Counted from the first letter of the stretch, positions 11,024-22,170 are shown. The stretch is DNA of 64,000 nt from Phlebotomus papatasi (GCF_024763615.1 NC_077223.1:96782627-96846626); one strand, 5' to 3'. Notes: generated from the sequence alone by a model not told the origin. Numbers and translations: made by a program.

Positions 11024-11154
11024 TTGATACACTTAGGACTTAAGCTGAGCGACGGCTTAGTGAAAAATTATAGAATTGCGGTTTAGTAATTATTTCTATT
11101 ATAATTACGCTAAGCCGTCTCTCGGCTAATCCTCAAGTCTATTAAGGCCCTTAA
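11024..11154. mobile_element. MITE family J, copy 1 (AAGC..GAGACGGCTTA arms), short
   Basis: GATACACTTAGGACTTAAGC-TGAG-CGACGGCTTA on the left is inverted relative to TAAGCCG-TCTCTCGGCTAA-TCCTCAAG on the right, with an AT-rich centre containing TAATTA. The same arms occur in longer copies at 20799-21017 and 42651-42853. This copy lacks the central duplication seen in those. Confidence 0.65.
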
Positions 11155-11248
11155 GGTACTTAAGCATCAAATATTTAAGATTTATCAATTTGAGTTTGAG
11201 AAAAAAAATCAAACTCGGACAATGCCATTCAAATGATTTTAAAACATA

Positions 11249-11460
11249 GGGAAAACTGGGACACCACCAAAAACGGGGTAGCACCAAAGACTGCGATTTT
11301 TTAATCAGATATTCGACTTCTAAGGACAAGACCTATAGGAATTTATAGGCACTGTAGGGATGCTTGTCTACTGAAGAAATGGTCGAGATAGTCCGAGTAG
11401 TTTAGAAATAAAAATTAGTATTTGGTGCTACCCCGTGTTTAGTGGTGCCCCATTTTCCCC
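11249..11460. mobile_element. MITE family A, copy 1 (TIR GGGGAAACTGGGGCACCACC)
   Basis: TA-GGGAAAACTGGGACACCACC on the left and GGTGCCCCATTTTCCCC-TA on the right, with an inner arm pair (CGGGGTAGCACCAAA / TTTGGTGCTACCCCG). It is 212 bp, flanked by TA on both sides, and the centre reads GATTTTTTAATCAGATATTC. Three more copies lie at 18748, 21864 and 45258. Mariner-type non-autonomous element by target site and TIR start. Confidence 0.9.
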
Positions 11461-13313
11461 TAATTTGTAAATATTTCAATCCACAAAAGTAAAATAAGAT
11501 TAATATATATAAATAAAGTAAAATATGAGAAAATTAGTGAAGGTTTAAGATAAGAATTTTAATTTTCACAATTTTACTACAAACATAGACTCCAAGGTTA
11601 CCTTCAAGACCATTTTATTAAATTTTAAAAAAAAGGATCCTATTTATTATAGAGCTCTTATGTGTTTTGCACTCACGGTTAAGCAATTTATTTCAGAGCA
11701 CAAGAAGTGCAAAGTTTTTGTCATACGATTTAATATTCCAATCATTTTCAGGTAAACTTATTTCCCTCACTGGCTAAGAAGAATGAGTTTAATAAAATAT
11801 TTATTTTTAGACTAAACTGAGATTGTTGTTTAATTTTGATGCACATTTTTGCGGTTAAATAGGTATTTGAAATGCAGAAAATACATCATCTTTCTGTTTG
11901 AAGAAGGATATGTGTGGCTTAGTAAAACACAGAAACGTGAGAAAATTTAATGAGAATTGATTATTATCAAATTCTTCGATCCAATTATGGTAAAATTAAG
12001 AAAGGCGGTCAGTTAAGAAGCAACTCAACTTTAATTGTATTTACTTGACCAAGTTTAAAGAGAAAATCTCTAATGAGATTTTTTGCAACGAAAATATTCC
12101 AAATAAAATTCTTATTCTATACTTTTTTTTTATTTTTATAAGATTTTCTGACACAGATGAGATAAAGAACCCCGATTTCTCTGCTACAGTCCATATATTT
12201 TTCATCGATGATTTAGGAAAAATATTAGATATGAGAGATTTTATGTTCTCTTGCTGAATTTAATCTACTTTTCCTTCATTAGATGTGACATGGTAAAAAA
12301 AAGAAGAAAGATGATTGAAAGCTTTTTTTTTCTTTGTTGGCAAATAGAACACAGAAAACCAATAATTTTGCATAAAATCTCAATTTATGTGGGAAAAGGG
12401 GATCAGGAAATTCTATCGAAATGTTCTCTCAAATCAACTTTTCAATTGATGATTTTCTTCTTCAATACTAAAAACCATCAAGCATGAAAATTTTTTAAGG
12501 TCTCATCCAACATATCTGGGAGAATAGCAAATGAGAAGTACTAAAAGACAATTTTTATGTCTGTTGTTCCAGTGAGAACTTTTCACTATCGAGCATCTCT
12601 CTTCCCATTTTCTCGGTTTTTCCCAAGCAATTTCTTTTGACTTCATGCGGGCTTCCATCCATTGACCATTGTTATTTTACAGAACGTCTCCCTTTATGTT
12701 GTGAATTTCGAATTCAATTGATCGAAATTGAATTGAGGAGGTGGCAGTGGGCGTCAAAGAAATCAATTGTCATGCTGACGCTGTTTAAATAGGATGGGCT
12801 ATTTGGTCTATTTCGACAATTGTGCTCAAATGCCGGAACACAAGTTGAAAAAAGAAGAAATTGTACCACTCTGTTATTGGAAAGGATTAAGGATGGGAAG
12901 GATAGTCAATACAACCCGTACCACACAGAAAAACAGTATCATCCAAATGGTGATCTTGTTGGAATCTTGAGCATGGAGAGCAAATTAAATTTTATGAATC
13001 ACTATAAAGCAATTTAGTCTACCCGTTTGCTCCATATCTATCCCCTCATCATATTTTTTTTATAACTGACCCAATTTGTGTAAAATCTCAACTGATTTCT
13101 TTTTCTTGTATTTTGTGGGGAAAATCTGAGAGAGGATTTGTAGAGGAGGTTTGGGTATTTTAATACAAAGTTAAATTCATATTTTGCAATTTTATTGATA
13201 GGGTTACTTCGTCTCAAAGCTCACGGATAAGACTGCTCATTTCTTAAATCTCATGAAACCTTCTGATACTTTTTTGGAGTAACGAACCCTGAAAGGGTAG
13301 AGAAGCATTAGCA
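11461..13313. other. no gene or repeat recognised
   Basis: About 1.85 kb. Small ORFs at 12045-12487 and 12820-13017 lack family motifs and sit in strongly AT-rich DNA. I see no terminal repeat pair and no Ig, EGF or transposase signature. Confidence 0.4.
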
Positions 13314-13596
13314 AAAGATGTGCACCAATCAATTTTAATTTTCGTTCTAAATAGATCGGTAAAATTTCATGAAATCAAAATTCGTGTCCTTTTCTTTTTC
13401 AAAATTTTTGCAGAAGTCTATCCTACTCTGTCGACTGAAAATTGGACTAACCTAAGTTTAATTTGGTGTGAAGTTCAAAAGAAGAAGAAGAGTGCAAAGA
13501 GTAGGTTAGACATATGCTAAACCTATAAGAAAGACAGGGATGTGAATTTTGATTTTATGAAATTTTCCTGATCTAAAAGGTGTGCAAGAGCCGTAG
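13314..13596. mobile_element. MITE family L, copy 2
   Basis: Same purine-rich centre and right arm (AATTTTCCTGATCTAAAAGG) as 3191-3447. Its left end is interrupted by about 30 bp of unrelated sequence between GTGCACC and the GATCGGTAAAATTTCATG part of the arm. The ORFs on both strands here are chance. Confidence 0.75.
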
Positions 13597-13732
13597 AAAA
13601 TCAATATCCAAAAAGCATTAAAAAGCATGAAACTTGTCGGTATCAGTTCGAAAATACGTTCCTCAGCAGACCAAAGAAAAGAATATTCTATTTTTTCCAT
13701 TTTGTTCATACGTAAATATATAGGGTAAAGTG

Positions 13733-13771
13733 GTATAAGTTGGACTAATTCCAAATTATATCACTTTACCC
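13733..13771. mobile_element. 39 bp palindromic MITE remnant
   Basis: TA-GGGTAAAGTGGTATAAGT and ATATCACTTTACCC-TA are inverted around a short centre, flanked by TA. It looks like two TIRs of a TAGGGT-type element with the interior lost. Too short to assign further. Confidence 0.6.
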
Positions 13772-13779
13772 TAGAGGTC

Positions 13780-13935
13780 TACACAAAAAAATATTTTATA
13801 AAATTGTTCGTAAATGTTTGCGAATTCTTATTGGTTCACAAAAAAGTTCGCAAAAATTTCTACTTTCTCACAAATATTGTTCGTAACATGATCACTTGAC
13901 GAGCTATTTTTGTCCTTTTAAAAAGATTTGTTGAT
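13780..13935. mobile_element. foldback element F, partial copy
   Basis: ACAAAAAAATATTTTATAAA followed by TTGTTCGTAAATGTTTGCGA, then ATTGTTCGTAACATGATCAC and TGACGAGC: the left arm of the foldback family at 7290 and 23343. The right arm is missing; the sequence runs straight into the element at 13937. Confidence 0.75.
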
Positions 13936-13936
13936 A

Positions 13937-15231
13937 TGGGCGACCGGGGAGGAATGGGACAGGGGTAGTATGGGACGAGGCGATTTTTCATTAATTATTG
14001 AAATAAATGGGATTTAACCACTACTCAATCGTCAATAAGATGTATATTGACTAAAAGAATGGATAACCTCAGTTCTATTGCTTAAATTCTATGAACATTA
14101 TTTATTAAAAATTAATAAAAATTGTATATTTTGACGTCTCAGTTTTTCTCTTTCTTTTTTTTAGCTATATATAATCAAAACTTTTTTATCTTACTAGCTA
14201 GCAATGTAATTTGGGAACACATTTTTGTAAAAGTTTCCGTCATCATACACTCTTGTTTTTTACTTAAAGTTTTAAATACCAAAACTACTCGCGGGGATGT
14301 TTGGGACACCTGAACGGGGATGAATGGGACGTTGATATTTGACAAGATTGTAAGTGGCGCGCAAATCGTTACTGGAGAGTAATTCCCAATTTCTACTGGA
14401 AATCTCTCTCTTGTGCAAACTTTAGCAGTTCGGCAGTTGCTTACACTACAGAGACAATTAAACCATCAATGTCTTGGGAATCAATAATTTCTTCTCCTGA
14501 GGATATTCGATCTTTGCCCAATCCCGTTAAAAAGTATATTCTCGAAAATTTCTCGAGAAATATCCTCTACAATTCTCATAAGTTTCTCAGAAAAGGCAAG
14601 GCGAGAGTTCATCTAGATAAACAAGGCAAAATAGTTACTATGCAGTTGTCGTAAAATCAAACAGGAATCCGCCAATGAGTTCAAAACTAAAAGTGTCAAA
14701 AGAATCTACTCGCCTGAGGGATTTGATGATGTTGATTCCAATATTTAAAATAAAAAAAATCAAAGAAATATAGGATAGTAAATAAAAAGAAAATACATTA
14801 AATAAGTGAAAAGAGTTAAGAGAGTCTATTGTTCAAATAAGATTGATATTAATTTCTAAGTATGAAATAAAAGATCAATAAAAGATCAAACATTTCTATT
14901 TCTATTAGAAATATTTTTAATCTAGTATTTAAAATTAATTAACGTGCTCCAGTAATGCAAATTATGCGAGAAAAAATGCGTCCCAAACATCCCCTGTTGC
15001 GTCCCATATTGCTCCATATCGGGGAGGGTTGGGACAAAACGTCAAGTTAAATGTTTTATCTTCTCCAAGAAAGCTCAGTTGTTTTCCAAGTTCCATCGAG
15101 TACTTTTTACAAAGTCAATACCCATAAGTATCCTATAGACCGCCTGAAATTGTAATATACTATCGTGGTTTTTTGGAATACTGTTCCAAAGTCAAAACAT
15201 GAAAAGTGTCCCAAATCTCCCCGGTCTTCCC
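13937..15231. mobile_element. 1.3 kb TA-flanked element with GACCGGGGAGG ends
   Basis: The left end TA-TGGGCGACCGGGGAGGAATGGGAC and right end GTCCC..ATCTCCCCGGTCTTCCC-TA are inverted and both sit on TA. A second inverted pair lies inside: GGGGATGTTTGGGAC at about 14293 against GTCCCAAACATCCCC at about 14982, and GGGGATGAATGGGAC near 14316 against GTCCCATATTGCTCC near 15001. These repeated TGGGAC motifs may be subterminal transposase-binding sites, or two nested elements. One small ORF lies between them. Confidence 0.7.
14469..14654 (+). pseudogene. 61-codon ORF inside the element, possible transposase C-terminal remnant
   Basis: The ORF starts MSWESIISSPEDIRSLPNP and continues with basic residues (KKYILENFSRN, RKGKARVHLDKQGK) to a TAA. 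The SPEDIRxLP stretch followed by a basic tail loosely resembles the C-terminal tail after the DDE_1 domain in Tigger/jerky-like transposases, but no catalytic acidic triad is present. Its position between the inner inverted repeats favours a link to the element. Assignment is weak; it may be chance. Confidence 0.3.
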
Positions 15232-16099
15232 TACTCTTGGTATTAGAGTAGTTAAAAATTATTATCCGTCTAAAAAAAATGAAGTTTGTTCAAGATTTAT
15301 AAGCAATAGACTCAATTAGTAGACTTGATCCGACATTGATACCATGCTGTGCGGAAACTAATATTTTTAATGTTTTAATTTAAATTCCAAACCGGTAAAA
15401 ACACTGAAAAAATCTTTTCAAATAAAATACAAGGATTGTTGATTGAATTACCCTCATCTTCCCTATATAAGTAGTTTATATATGGAAATGTTGGGATTTA
15501 TGATCCGTAAAAATAATAAGTCATTTTTGCATTACTTAAGGGGTATGTATATACAAGAAAATCATTAGAATCCTAAGCAAATAGCATCTTCCTATCATGG
15601 CTAGTACTATAATTTATGTTCTCCACACATTTACCCAGTTCTATCCCCACAATCATCGAGTTCTTTGCTCCAGTTCTTCCTTCCTAAAATACACTCTCGC
15701 AAACAAATCATACAAGAAATTGTTTTCTTGCTAACTCCAAACCCACAAACTCCTGGAATTTTAAGTGAGTACCCTAAGGAAGAATTATTGTTGCAGTTTT
15801 TGCATGCAATTAATTTATAGTTGGAAGGAATGCGGTGAGCAAATTAAATCCCATGTAATGTCACAACTATTGCAGCATTGTTTTCACTAAGAAGTAATAT
15901 TACATAATTAGTGTAGCTAATTTTGAATTATTCTATAATTAGTTGGAAAATCACGACTTACAGAAGAATCACTTGGAAAAGCTCAAACCAGCCCAAACTT
16001 TCAAAAGTTTCTTTTACAAAATTCTGAATTTTTGTGTTAATTTCTAATTCTTTCTTAAATCTTCAGTCCTTATTTTAATGTATTTAGTGAATAGGGCAT
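15232..16099. other. no gene or repeat recognised
   Basis: AT-rich, no ORF above 60 codons, no inverted repeat recognised. Confidence 0.45.
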
Positions 16100-16153
16100 T
16101 TAATGGATCGAGTGGTACAGCACTCTCAATATGATGCTAATCTCCGTTATGCT
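16100..16153 (+). repeat. possible tRNA-derived SINE head
   Basis: TTAATGGATCGAGTGGTACA-GCACTCTCAATATGATGC resembles the tRNA-like head of the SINEs at 31.3 and 31.7 kb (an A-box-like AGTGGTACAGCAC, then a variable anticodon-side segment with ATGATGC). The B box is not clear, and the sequence is cut off by the MITE at 16154. Confidence 0.35.
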
Positions 16154-16350
16154 GGCTTCAGACTGGAGGTTTAGCCCAGTTCCCGAAGGTCTCTAAAATC
16201 TAAATAACAAGGAATTGTATTGATTTTTCAAAATCTAATAGATCATTTGCCCTTAATATTCAATCCTAAACAACAATTTCCTAAAAAATCGTGCCTGATA
16301 ATGAATTAGAGGAGTTAAACCAGATGGCTAAGCCTTATAGGTCTGAAGCC
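16154..16350. mobile_element. MITE family I, copy 1 (TIR GGCTTCAGACT)
   Basis: 197 bp with ends GGCTTCAGACTGGAGGTTTA and GGCTAAGCCTTATAGGTCTG-AAGCC. The interior contains CCCAGTTCCCGA and CATTTGCCCTTAATATTCAA. A second copy of the same length begins 29 bp downstream. Target-site duplication not resolved. Confidence 0.8.
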
Positions 16351-16379
16351 CAGGTCAGAAAGTAAACGACAATAAAGCC

Positions 16380-16576
16380 GGCTTCAGACTAGAGGTTTAG
16401 CCCAGTTCCCGAATATCTCAAAATCTTAAATTGTGAGCAATTTTATTGCTTTTTGAGAGTCCATTTGGTCATGTGTCCTTAATAATCCAATCCTAAGTTA
16501 AATTTTTCCAAAAAAATAGTAATTGATAAGAAATTAGATCAGTTAAGCCATTTGGCTAAGCCTTAGGTCTGAAGCC
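16380..16576. mobile_element. MITE family I, copy 2
   Basis: Same length, orientation and landmarks as the preceding copy (GGCTTCAGACTAGAGGTTTA at the left, TTAGGTCTGAAGCC at the right, CCCAGTTCCCGAA inside), with scattered substitutions. The head-to-tail pair is separated by about 29 bp containing GTAAACGACAATAAA. Confidence 0.8.
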
Positions 16577-16910
16577 CGTATAACCTTGAAAATTTCTTGC
16601 AACACATTTCAAAGTCAAAGTTGAAACAATTCTTGAGATCGTGCTTTTCAGAGTTTTTTTTTTCAAAATTGGATTCCTTGGAAAGGTCATGCAATCCAGT
16701 ACAAGGGAAAGTGCCCAGTTTTCAAACATATTGTTGAGTCACATATATTCAGAAACACAGAAAAATTAAGCTTGGGATCTTACGAAGCATGGGCACCTGA
16801 AATCTGAACCAATTTTAAATAATTTATGAATGATTCCAAAATCAATTAATATAATAAACATTAAAAAAATGCAGGTGAAAATTATTTTCCGGAATACTTA
16901 GAGGGAAGTG
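16577..16910. other. no gene or repeat recognised
   Basis: Short AT-rich spacer between MITEs. Confidence 0.45.
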
Positions 16911-17098
16911 GGGCACCTTTGAAATTGGGATTTTTCACCTATGTTTAAGTAGAACTGAGCCATATCATAATGTAATTTACATTCTTAATCTGTTTGTGTA
17001 GCTAAAATATTTCACGATAAGGCTCAATTTTATTTAAAAATAGGTGAAAAATGCCTATTTCAAAGGTGTCCCACTTTCAAAGGTGCCCCACTTCCCCC
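16911..17098. mobile_element. 188 bp hairpin MITE, TIR GAGGGAAGTGGGGCACCTTT
   Basis: TA-GAGGGAAGTGGGGCACCTTT on the left and AAAGGTGCCCCACTTCCCCC-TA on the right. The symmetry continues inwards (GAAATTGGGATTTTTCACCTA against TAGGTGAAAAATGCCTATTTC). Near the right end 'caaaggtg(t/c)ccca' is duplicated. TA flanks fit the mariner type. A one-ended relative (GGGGAAAGTGGGGTGGACC) lies at about 23004. Confidence 0.85.
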
Positions 17099-17527
17099 TA
17101 AAGACTTAAGTTGCTTTTCTTCTTTAATTGTTGAGTTAAAGAATGTTAGTCTACTTAAATAATGCGAAATAAAATGTGAAAGGAGCTGGGTAAAATATGA
17201 TATTTCGGACAAACCAATCAAGACTTCGATCAACTCTCATATGAAGCTTGACACAAAAGTCAATTAAATAATCTTCAAAGGGATATGGAATTAAATTAAA
17301 TTACTGTACTATATTATCAAAGTTCTAAGTTCCAAATGGGTTTGTTCGGAATTCTATATTTTACTATATATCATCTAAGTTACGATTTAGGGCATTCTGC
17401 AAAGTTGAGAAGCTTTATAACCCAGTTTTTTATAAGTCTGTATTATATATCGTTCAGTGATTGTGGTTCGTAGAGCTACTTCTCAAAAATAATATAAAGT
17501 GTTAGGGATTTCTTAATTTGTTTTCAT
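17099..17527. other. no gene or repeat recognised
   Basis: AT-rich spacer; nothing supported. Confidence 0.45.
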
Positions 17528-18251
17528 TTAATTGTCCCAAATTAGTTCAGTAATACCTGGAAGGATTTTCTCCGTATTGACGGTTTTAAGTGGTCCATTG
17601 TTTATGGAACAATTAATACACCTCGTGACGTTAAACTTTAATTGAGTACAAGGTGCAAAATATAATAAATCCCACTTCCAATTAATTTTCAAATTGATTG
17701 GAGAAAACATTAGGTTCGCTTGAGTGGGTTTCACGAGACTATTGAAGCTTTCCAACTCTGGATCAATTTTGAGAGTTTGTTTTCCCGCCAGCAATCACGG
17801 GCTGCGACGGAAGAACTCTTGGCAGACTTTGTGCTATATACCTGGAAAATTTACCCGATTTTTCCCTTACATTCATCCATCCATCGAAGATTAATGTAGA
17901 GGAGAGGCTGCGTCGAAGTTCGCGCTGGTGTTTTTGCTTCTCACGCCCTAAAAATGGGTCTAAAACATTTTCGACACAGATATATTGCACCCACTTGTCT
18001 TTATGTGGAGCCTGCCACAAGGAACTGGTAAAAACATTTTTTGTGCCATCCTTTGGGGATCGTTCATTTTTGAATTGCTCTTTTTTTTTGGCTCCAGAGC
18101 GGTAGAAGAGAAGTGATGCGTTGAGTGAATAATTTGTTGAATTTACCATTGGAAATGTGAATTTTATAGCACTCTTTTTCAAGCCGTGTTTGTGATGATA
18201 GAGAAATGGTTTCAACACAAAGAATTCAAATTTATTGAACAGTGATTTCAA
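17528..18251 (-). other. two overlapping minus-strand ORFs, unrecognised
   Basis: One ORF of 162 codons (18251 to 17763) and one of 88 codons (17794 to 17528) overlap in different frames. The second ends with CINCSINNGPLKTVNTEKIL-PGITELIWDN, which loosely recalls the cysteine-plus-first-repeat pattern of leucine-rich-repeat N-caps, but no further repeats follow. The first has no motif I recognise. The base composition is slightly richer in G and C than the flanks, which may reflect an old coding or conserved segment. I do not assign a function. Confidence 0.2.
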
Positions 18252-18747
18252 ATCTTGTTTTTTTCAGTCTTATCGAATAAAATCTACCTATTTCTTGTTT
18301 ACTTTCTTGTTATGAAATGTATGGTTTTCATTTCACTTCACATTAAGGCATAATTTGAAATTCTGGACAAACAGAATTCGGACATCTCTCTAAAACCTTT
18401 ATAGATAAATCAATTAAATCTTCGAATTATTTCTTGATTTTCGAAGTACGAATTTTTAAATTAGTTTCTCTGAAATTGCGCTTTATCATTGTCTTTGGAA
18501 CTAAAGACAATGGCATTATGCACAATTACAAATTTTACCATGTTGCTTAAGGGGGTTTCCCGAATTAGAAACCCAAGATTTAGCTGTTTTTCGCGATTTT
18601 TTTTTTGAGGGAAGGAAACGACCAAGCTTTATGATATTTTGGGTATATATGTATTTATACACATTCAAAAGTGCTTAAATATTTTTTTCCGAAAAAAAAT
18701 ATTGCAAAATGGCGAAATAATGAGTAATTTACTGGAGCGCTTCGTAA
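18252..18747. other. no gene or repeat recognised
   Basis: AT-rich DNA with a short 'ctttggaactaaagacaa' palindrome near 18495. Nothing else supported. Confidence 0.4.
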
Positions 18748-18936
18748 CACGGGGTACCACCAAACACTGCGATTTTTTAATCAGATATTCGACTTCTAAG
18801 GACAAGACCTATAGGAATTTATAGGCACTATAGGGATGCTTGTCTACTGAAGAAATGGTTGAGATAGTCCAAGTAGTTTAGAAATAAAAATTAGTGTTTG
18901 GTGCTACCCCGTGTTTGGTGGTGCCCCAGTTTCCCC
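18748..18936. mobile_element. MITE family A, copy 2, left end truncated
   Basis: Begins at CACGGGGTACCACCAAACAC, so the outer TIR (GGGGAAACTGGGGC) is missing. The rest matches family A through GGTGGTGCCCCAGTTTCCCC-TA at the right end. A 61-codon ORF across it is chance. Confidence 0.85.
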
Positions 18937-18944
18937 TACACCCT

Positions 18945-19460
18945 AATTGGCGGGAAATCTGCAGCTTATAATTTTTGTCTGAAAAAAAACCAAATTAATT
19001 TTCAAAAGTCATAAGTTTATTTCATAGTTAAACCATGAAAAACTGAAGAAAATCATAAAATTGCACCTTTTTCGCAGGTTTAAAAAAAAGATTTTTCGGA
19101 TAAAATTTTGACTTTAACATTCTGTAAAAAATAGAAAAAAAAGATTTTCAGAAATCATTTAGGTTCAACTAGAAGAGCATTTAATTCTGAAGAAACTGAG
19201 CCCTTATGCGTTTCAATCGGTCCATAAGTTTTTTGCTATCTTTCCCGGCATTTCGACAAAATCTTAAAAATGAGAAGTGGAGAAAACCAGCTTCAAAGTT
19301 TTGTAGTAGTTTTTTTGCAATTTTCTTTCGAGTCTCGCCCGGTGCAAATGATTGGAGCGCCTGAAAGAATATATTTCTCATAAAGATTGTAAACCGAATA
19401 AAAAATTCTAAACTGAAGAATGTACAAAATGGCAAATAAAAAGCCGGGGAACACCAAACT
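18945..19460. repeat. dispersed repeat V, copy 1
   Basis: Landmarks (AATTGGCGGGAA, AAAATTTTGACTTTAAC, CTATCTTTCCCGGCATTTCG, AGTGGAGAAAACCAGC, CGAGTCTCGCCCGG) recur in the same order at 60.19-60.38 and 61.87-62.05 kb, where the repeat is split by inserted elements. The 99- and 63-codon minus-strand ORFs lie in this repeat and show no motif. Confidence 0.6.
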
Positions 19461-19492
19461 AAATAAATAACAACAAACATTCATTTACAGTA

Positions 19493-20479
19493 GGGGAAAG
19501 TGACCATGCTTGATACGATCCAAGCTTGATAATAACTATTTTTTTCCTATGTTAATCAATAGTTATGACTCATCGCAATATATTTCAATAGCTGGTGCTA
19601 AGCCTCACATTTTCTAAAAAAAAATAGGATCCTAGCTCTTTTTTCCTAGTTTTAGGAAGCAAAAATCAAAAATAGGCCCAAAACTGTAATTTCGGTACAT
19701 GATATTTCATAAGTATTTCTTAATTAATGTCGCTGTTCACGAAAACTACTATCATAGGCACATAGAGGGGTCATCAGTACTAATATTTATGTAAAAATAT
19801 TTTTACTTTGTGGACACTGTTTTTGTAGGTGGTAACAAATTCATAAATTCTACTTGTGTCCATCCTATATTTTAAGAAGGGTCCATGAATGATAATTTTA
19901 ATGTGGCAACTATATCATTAGATGTGATTATTTCATAATTACACATATTGCAATCCGCCAATTTTATCGACAATTGACATAATCTTCAACCCTGTTGCCT
20001 GAATTTTAAGGTTGCAGAATGAAATTTTCATGGACTCAAAGTGAAAAAAAATGGTTTTCGCTAGCGCCCTAATGTCATAAAAACATGACTTAGAAAAATT
20101 ACATAAAAGTGATTTTAAAACTAATAACCAGTCTTACAAACGATTTAAGCAGATAGATTAGAGTTCCCTTTAAATATTGATGTGCATTTTTTTGTATCCG
20201 GTGAATTTTTTGCAGTGAAAATGGGCCTCCGAATTGTCGAATCAATTATTATACAGGAAGGCCCAGCACCCAACTTGTATAAAAATCGCCACTGAATTTC
20301 CATTTTCTTCTTGAGGAAAATCTAAGGATTTCCAGGAACTATGTGAGTTAGGACTATGAACCTAATAAGTGAGACATTTTTTGTCATAGTGCAAGAATCG
20401 CTTCGATTTGTGTGTTAATCAGAAAATAATCACAAACCTTGGACATCATTTTACAGTATCAAGCATGGTCACTTTCCCC
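19493..20479. mobile_element. 987 bp TA-flanked element, TIR GGGGAAAGTGACCATGCTTG
   Basis: TA-GGGGAAAGTGACCATGCTTG on the left is matched by CAAGCATGGTCACTTTCCCC-TA on the right. The inner arms do not extend far. The interior has no ORF above 60 codons, so it is non-autonomous. A short relative of 181 bp with a related TIR is at 48081-48261. By target site and TIR start it belongs with the TAGGGG group of elements in this window. Confidence 0.85.
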
Positions 20480-20561
20480 TACTTCGTTTTCGCTAAGCCT
20501 TCAACAGTGCTAAAAATAAATTTTTGTACAAAAAGGGTTAAGTGTTAAAGTGTATGCTATA

Positions 20562-20749
20562 GGGGAATGTTGGCATGGTCCGCACACAGTGAACCTTGAA
20601 ACAACGCAAATTTCCTCTTTGTTTGCAAAGAGCTAGTTCGTCATTCCTTAGCCATAAGATAGATATATGGTAAGTCAGCTCTTTGCAAACAAAGAGAAAA
20701 GTCGCATCGTTTGAAGGTTGACACTGTGGGAATCATGCCTACATTCCCC
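20562..20749. mobile_element. MITE family B, copy 1 (TIR GGGGAATGTTGGCATG)
   Basis: TA-GGGGAATGTTGGCATGGTCC on the left against CATGCCTACATTCCCC-TA on the right. An inner arm pair is CTCTTTGTTTGCAAAGAGCT and AGCTCTTTGCAAACAAAGAG. It is 188 bp, hairpin-like and TA-flanked. A second copy is at 29194-29414. Confidence 0.9.
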
Positions 20750-20798
20750 TATACGATGCAAGTATCCTTGGTTCGAGTTTCCTATGTATATTATGTGC

Positions 20799-21017
20799 TG
20801 GACACACTTACAACTTAAGCCTAGAGACGGCTTAACATAATTATAATTAAAATAATTATCAGATTATATTTCTATCTGTTTCTGACTAATACGCCTTATG
20901 ACTTAGTTAAGCCTAGACACGGCTTAGTTAGTGAGAAACTGATGGGAATTTAGTCAAATCATTATTTTGATTATAAATACGTTAAGTTGTCTCTCAGCTA
21001 AGTCGTAAATGTGTCCA
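20799..21017. mobile_element. MITE family J, copy 2
   Basis: TGGACACACTTACAACTTAAG with GAGACGGCTTAACATAATTA on the left is inverted against GTTGTCTCTCAGCTAAGTCG-TAAATGTGTCCA on the right. Each half contains a further GCCTAGACACGGCTTAG-type arm, so the element looks like two hairpins back to back. Related copies are at 11024 and 42651. Confidence 0.8.
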
Positions 21018-21863
21018 GAACATCAGATTTTCTATTAGTTAATATCATAGAGAAATAAAAATAGACAGAATACAATTCGTGTGTATATTCATAATTACAT
21101 TCAATTTTGGAAAAGGTGTTTTGAAAAATAAGTCATTCTGTCTGAATCTGCCCCATCTTCAAATCCTGCATCAGTATAGTATACCAACATCAATTTGATG
21201 TGAAACACTCTCGGAGCTTTTTTTGTATAATATTTATGCAATATGCTGTCTATGAAGTGCGACAAACAACTCAAAGGCTTGAATCACGTCGAGAACACTT
21301 CAAAGTGTTCAGCATCATCATATTTGATGTGATAGTATCAACAGGAGTTTTACCACTTTTTTTCTCAGGTTCGTGTGTCTTTGCCCTCTGCGATATTGGT
21401 TGGAAGTTTAATTTCAGGTGGAAATGAAAAAAAGCAATTCATGAGTCAAGTGGAAACAATTCATGAATTTTCTCACTTTCGTACCGCTATATCTCACGTA
21501 TTTTCCAGGAACGCGAACTATCCTTCGAGTTATCAGCATGAACAGAATAGATTTGGAGAGGTAGAGCAGACAGGCCAGACATAGATAAAGATTAGCTTAC
21601 ATTAATTAATGAATAATTTTCAGTGATACTAAAGAGTTTAGAAAAAGTTTTACGTCAGCGATTTTTTTTACAGAAGATTTTTTTTGATATATTTCGAATA
21701 TTTATACAAATAACAGTTCTTAACTGGTTAGAGACTAATTACACTGTTAAAGGTTTTATGTTAAATATTAGATGTTAGACGCTTTCAACCTTTACAATAA
21801 GGTCTCATTGATCTTCGCCGTTAGGCAGAGAAGTGATGGTCTCATTGATCTGCTAAAGAAATA
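21018..21863. other. no gene or repeat recognised
   Basis: ORFs at 21200-21584 (75 and 69 codons, overlapping frames) have no motif. A pyrimidine tract ending in TTTTTTTCTCAG at about 21370 is acceptor-like, but no donor with consensus follows at a useful distance. Confidence 0.35.
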
Positions 21864-22073
21864 GGGGAAACTGGGGCACCACCAAACACGGGATAGCACC
21901 AAACACTGCAATTTTTTAATCATATATTCAACTTCAGAGGATAAGACATAGAAATTTATAGGCATTCTAGGAATACTTGTCCACTGAAGAAATGGTCGAG
22001 ATAGTCCGAGTAGTTTAGAAATAATAATTAGTGTTTGGTGCTACCGCGTGTTTAGTGGTGCCCCAGTTTTCCC
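21864..22073. mobile_element. MITE family A, copy 3
   Basis: TA-GGGGAAACTGGGGCACCACC on the left and GGTGCCCCAGTTTTCCC-TA on the right, 210 bp. It has both outer and inner arms and is the best-preserved left end of the family. Confidence 0.9.
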
Positions 22074-22170
22074 TAGTCTTAACTTAAAAATATTATAAGA
22101 AGAAATTTTTGAAGTTATAATTTAAATATTTTCATTTAATTAATTTTTGTGTTTTTTTTTTATTTTGCAG

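Noticed and set aside
21369..21427. Possible exon after a TTTTTTTCTCAG acceptor
   Set aside because: No consensus donor at a suitable distance and no recognisable encoded motif.
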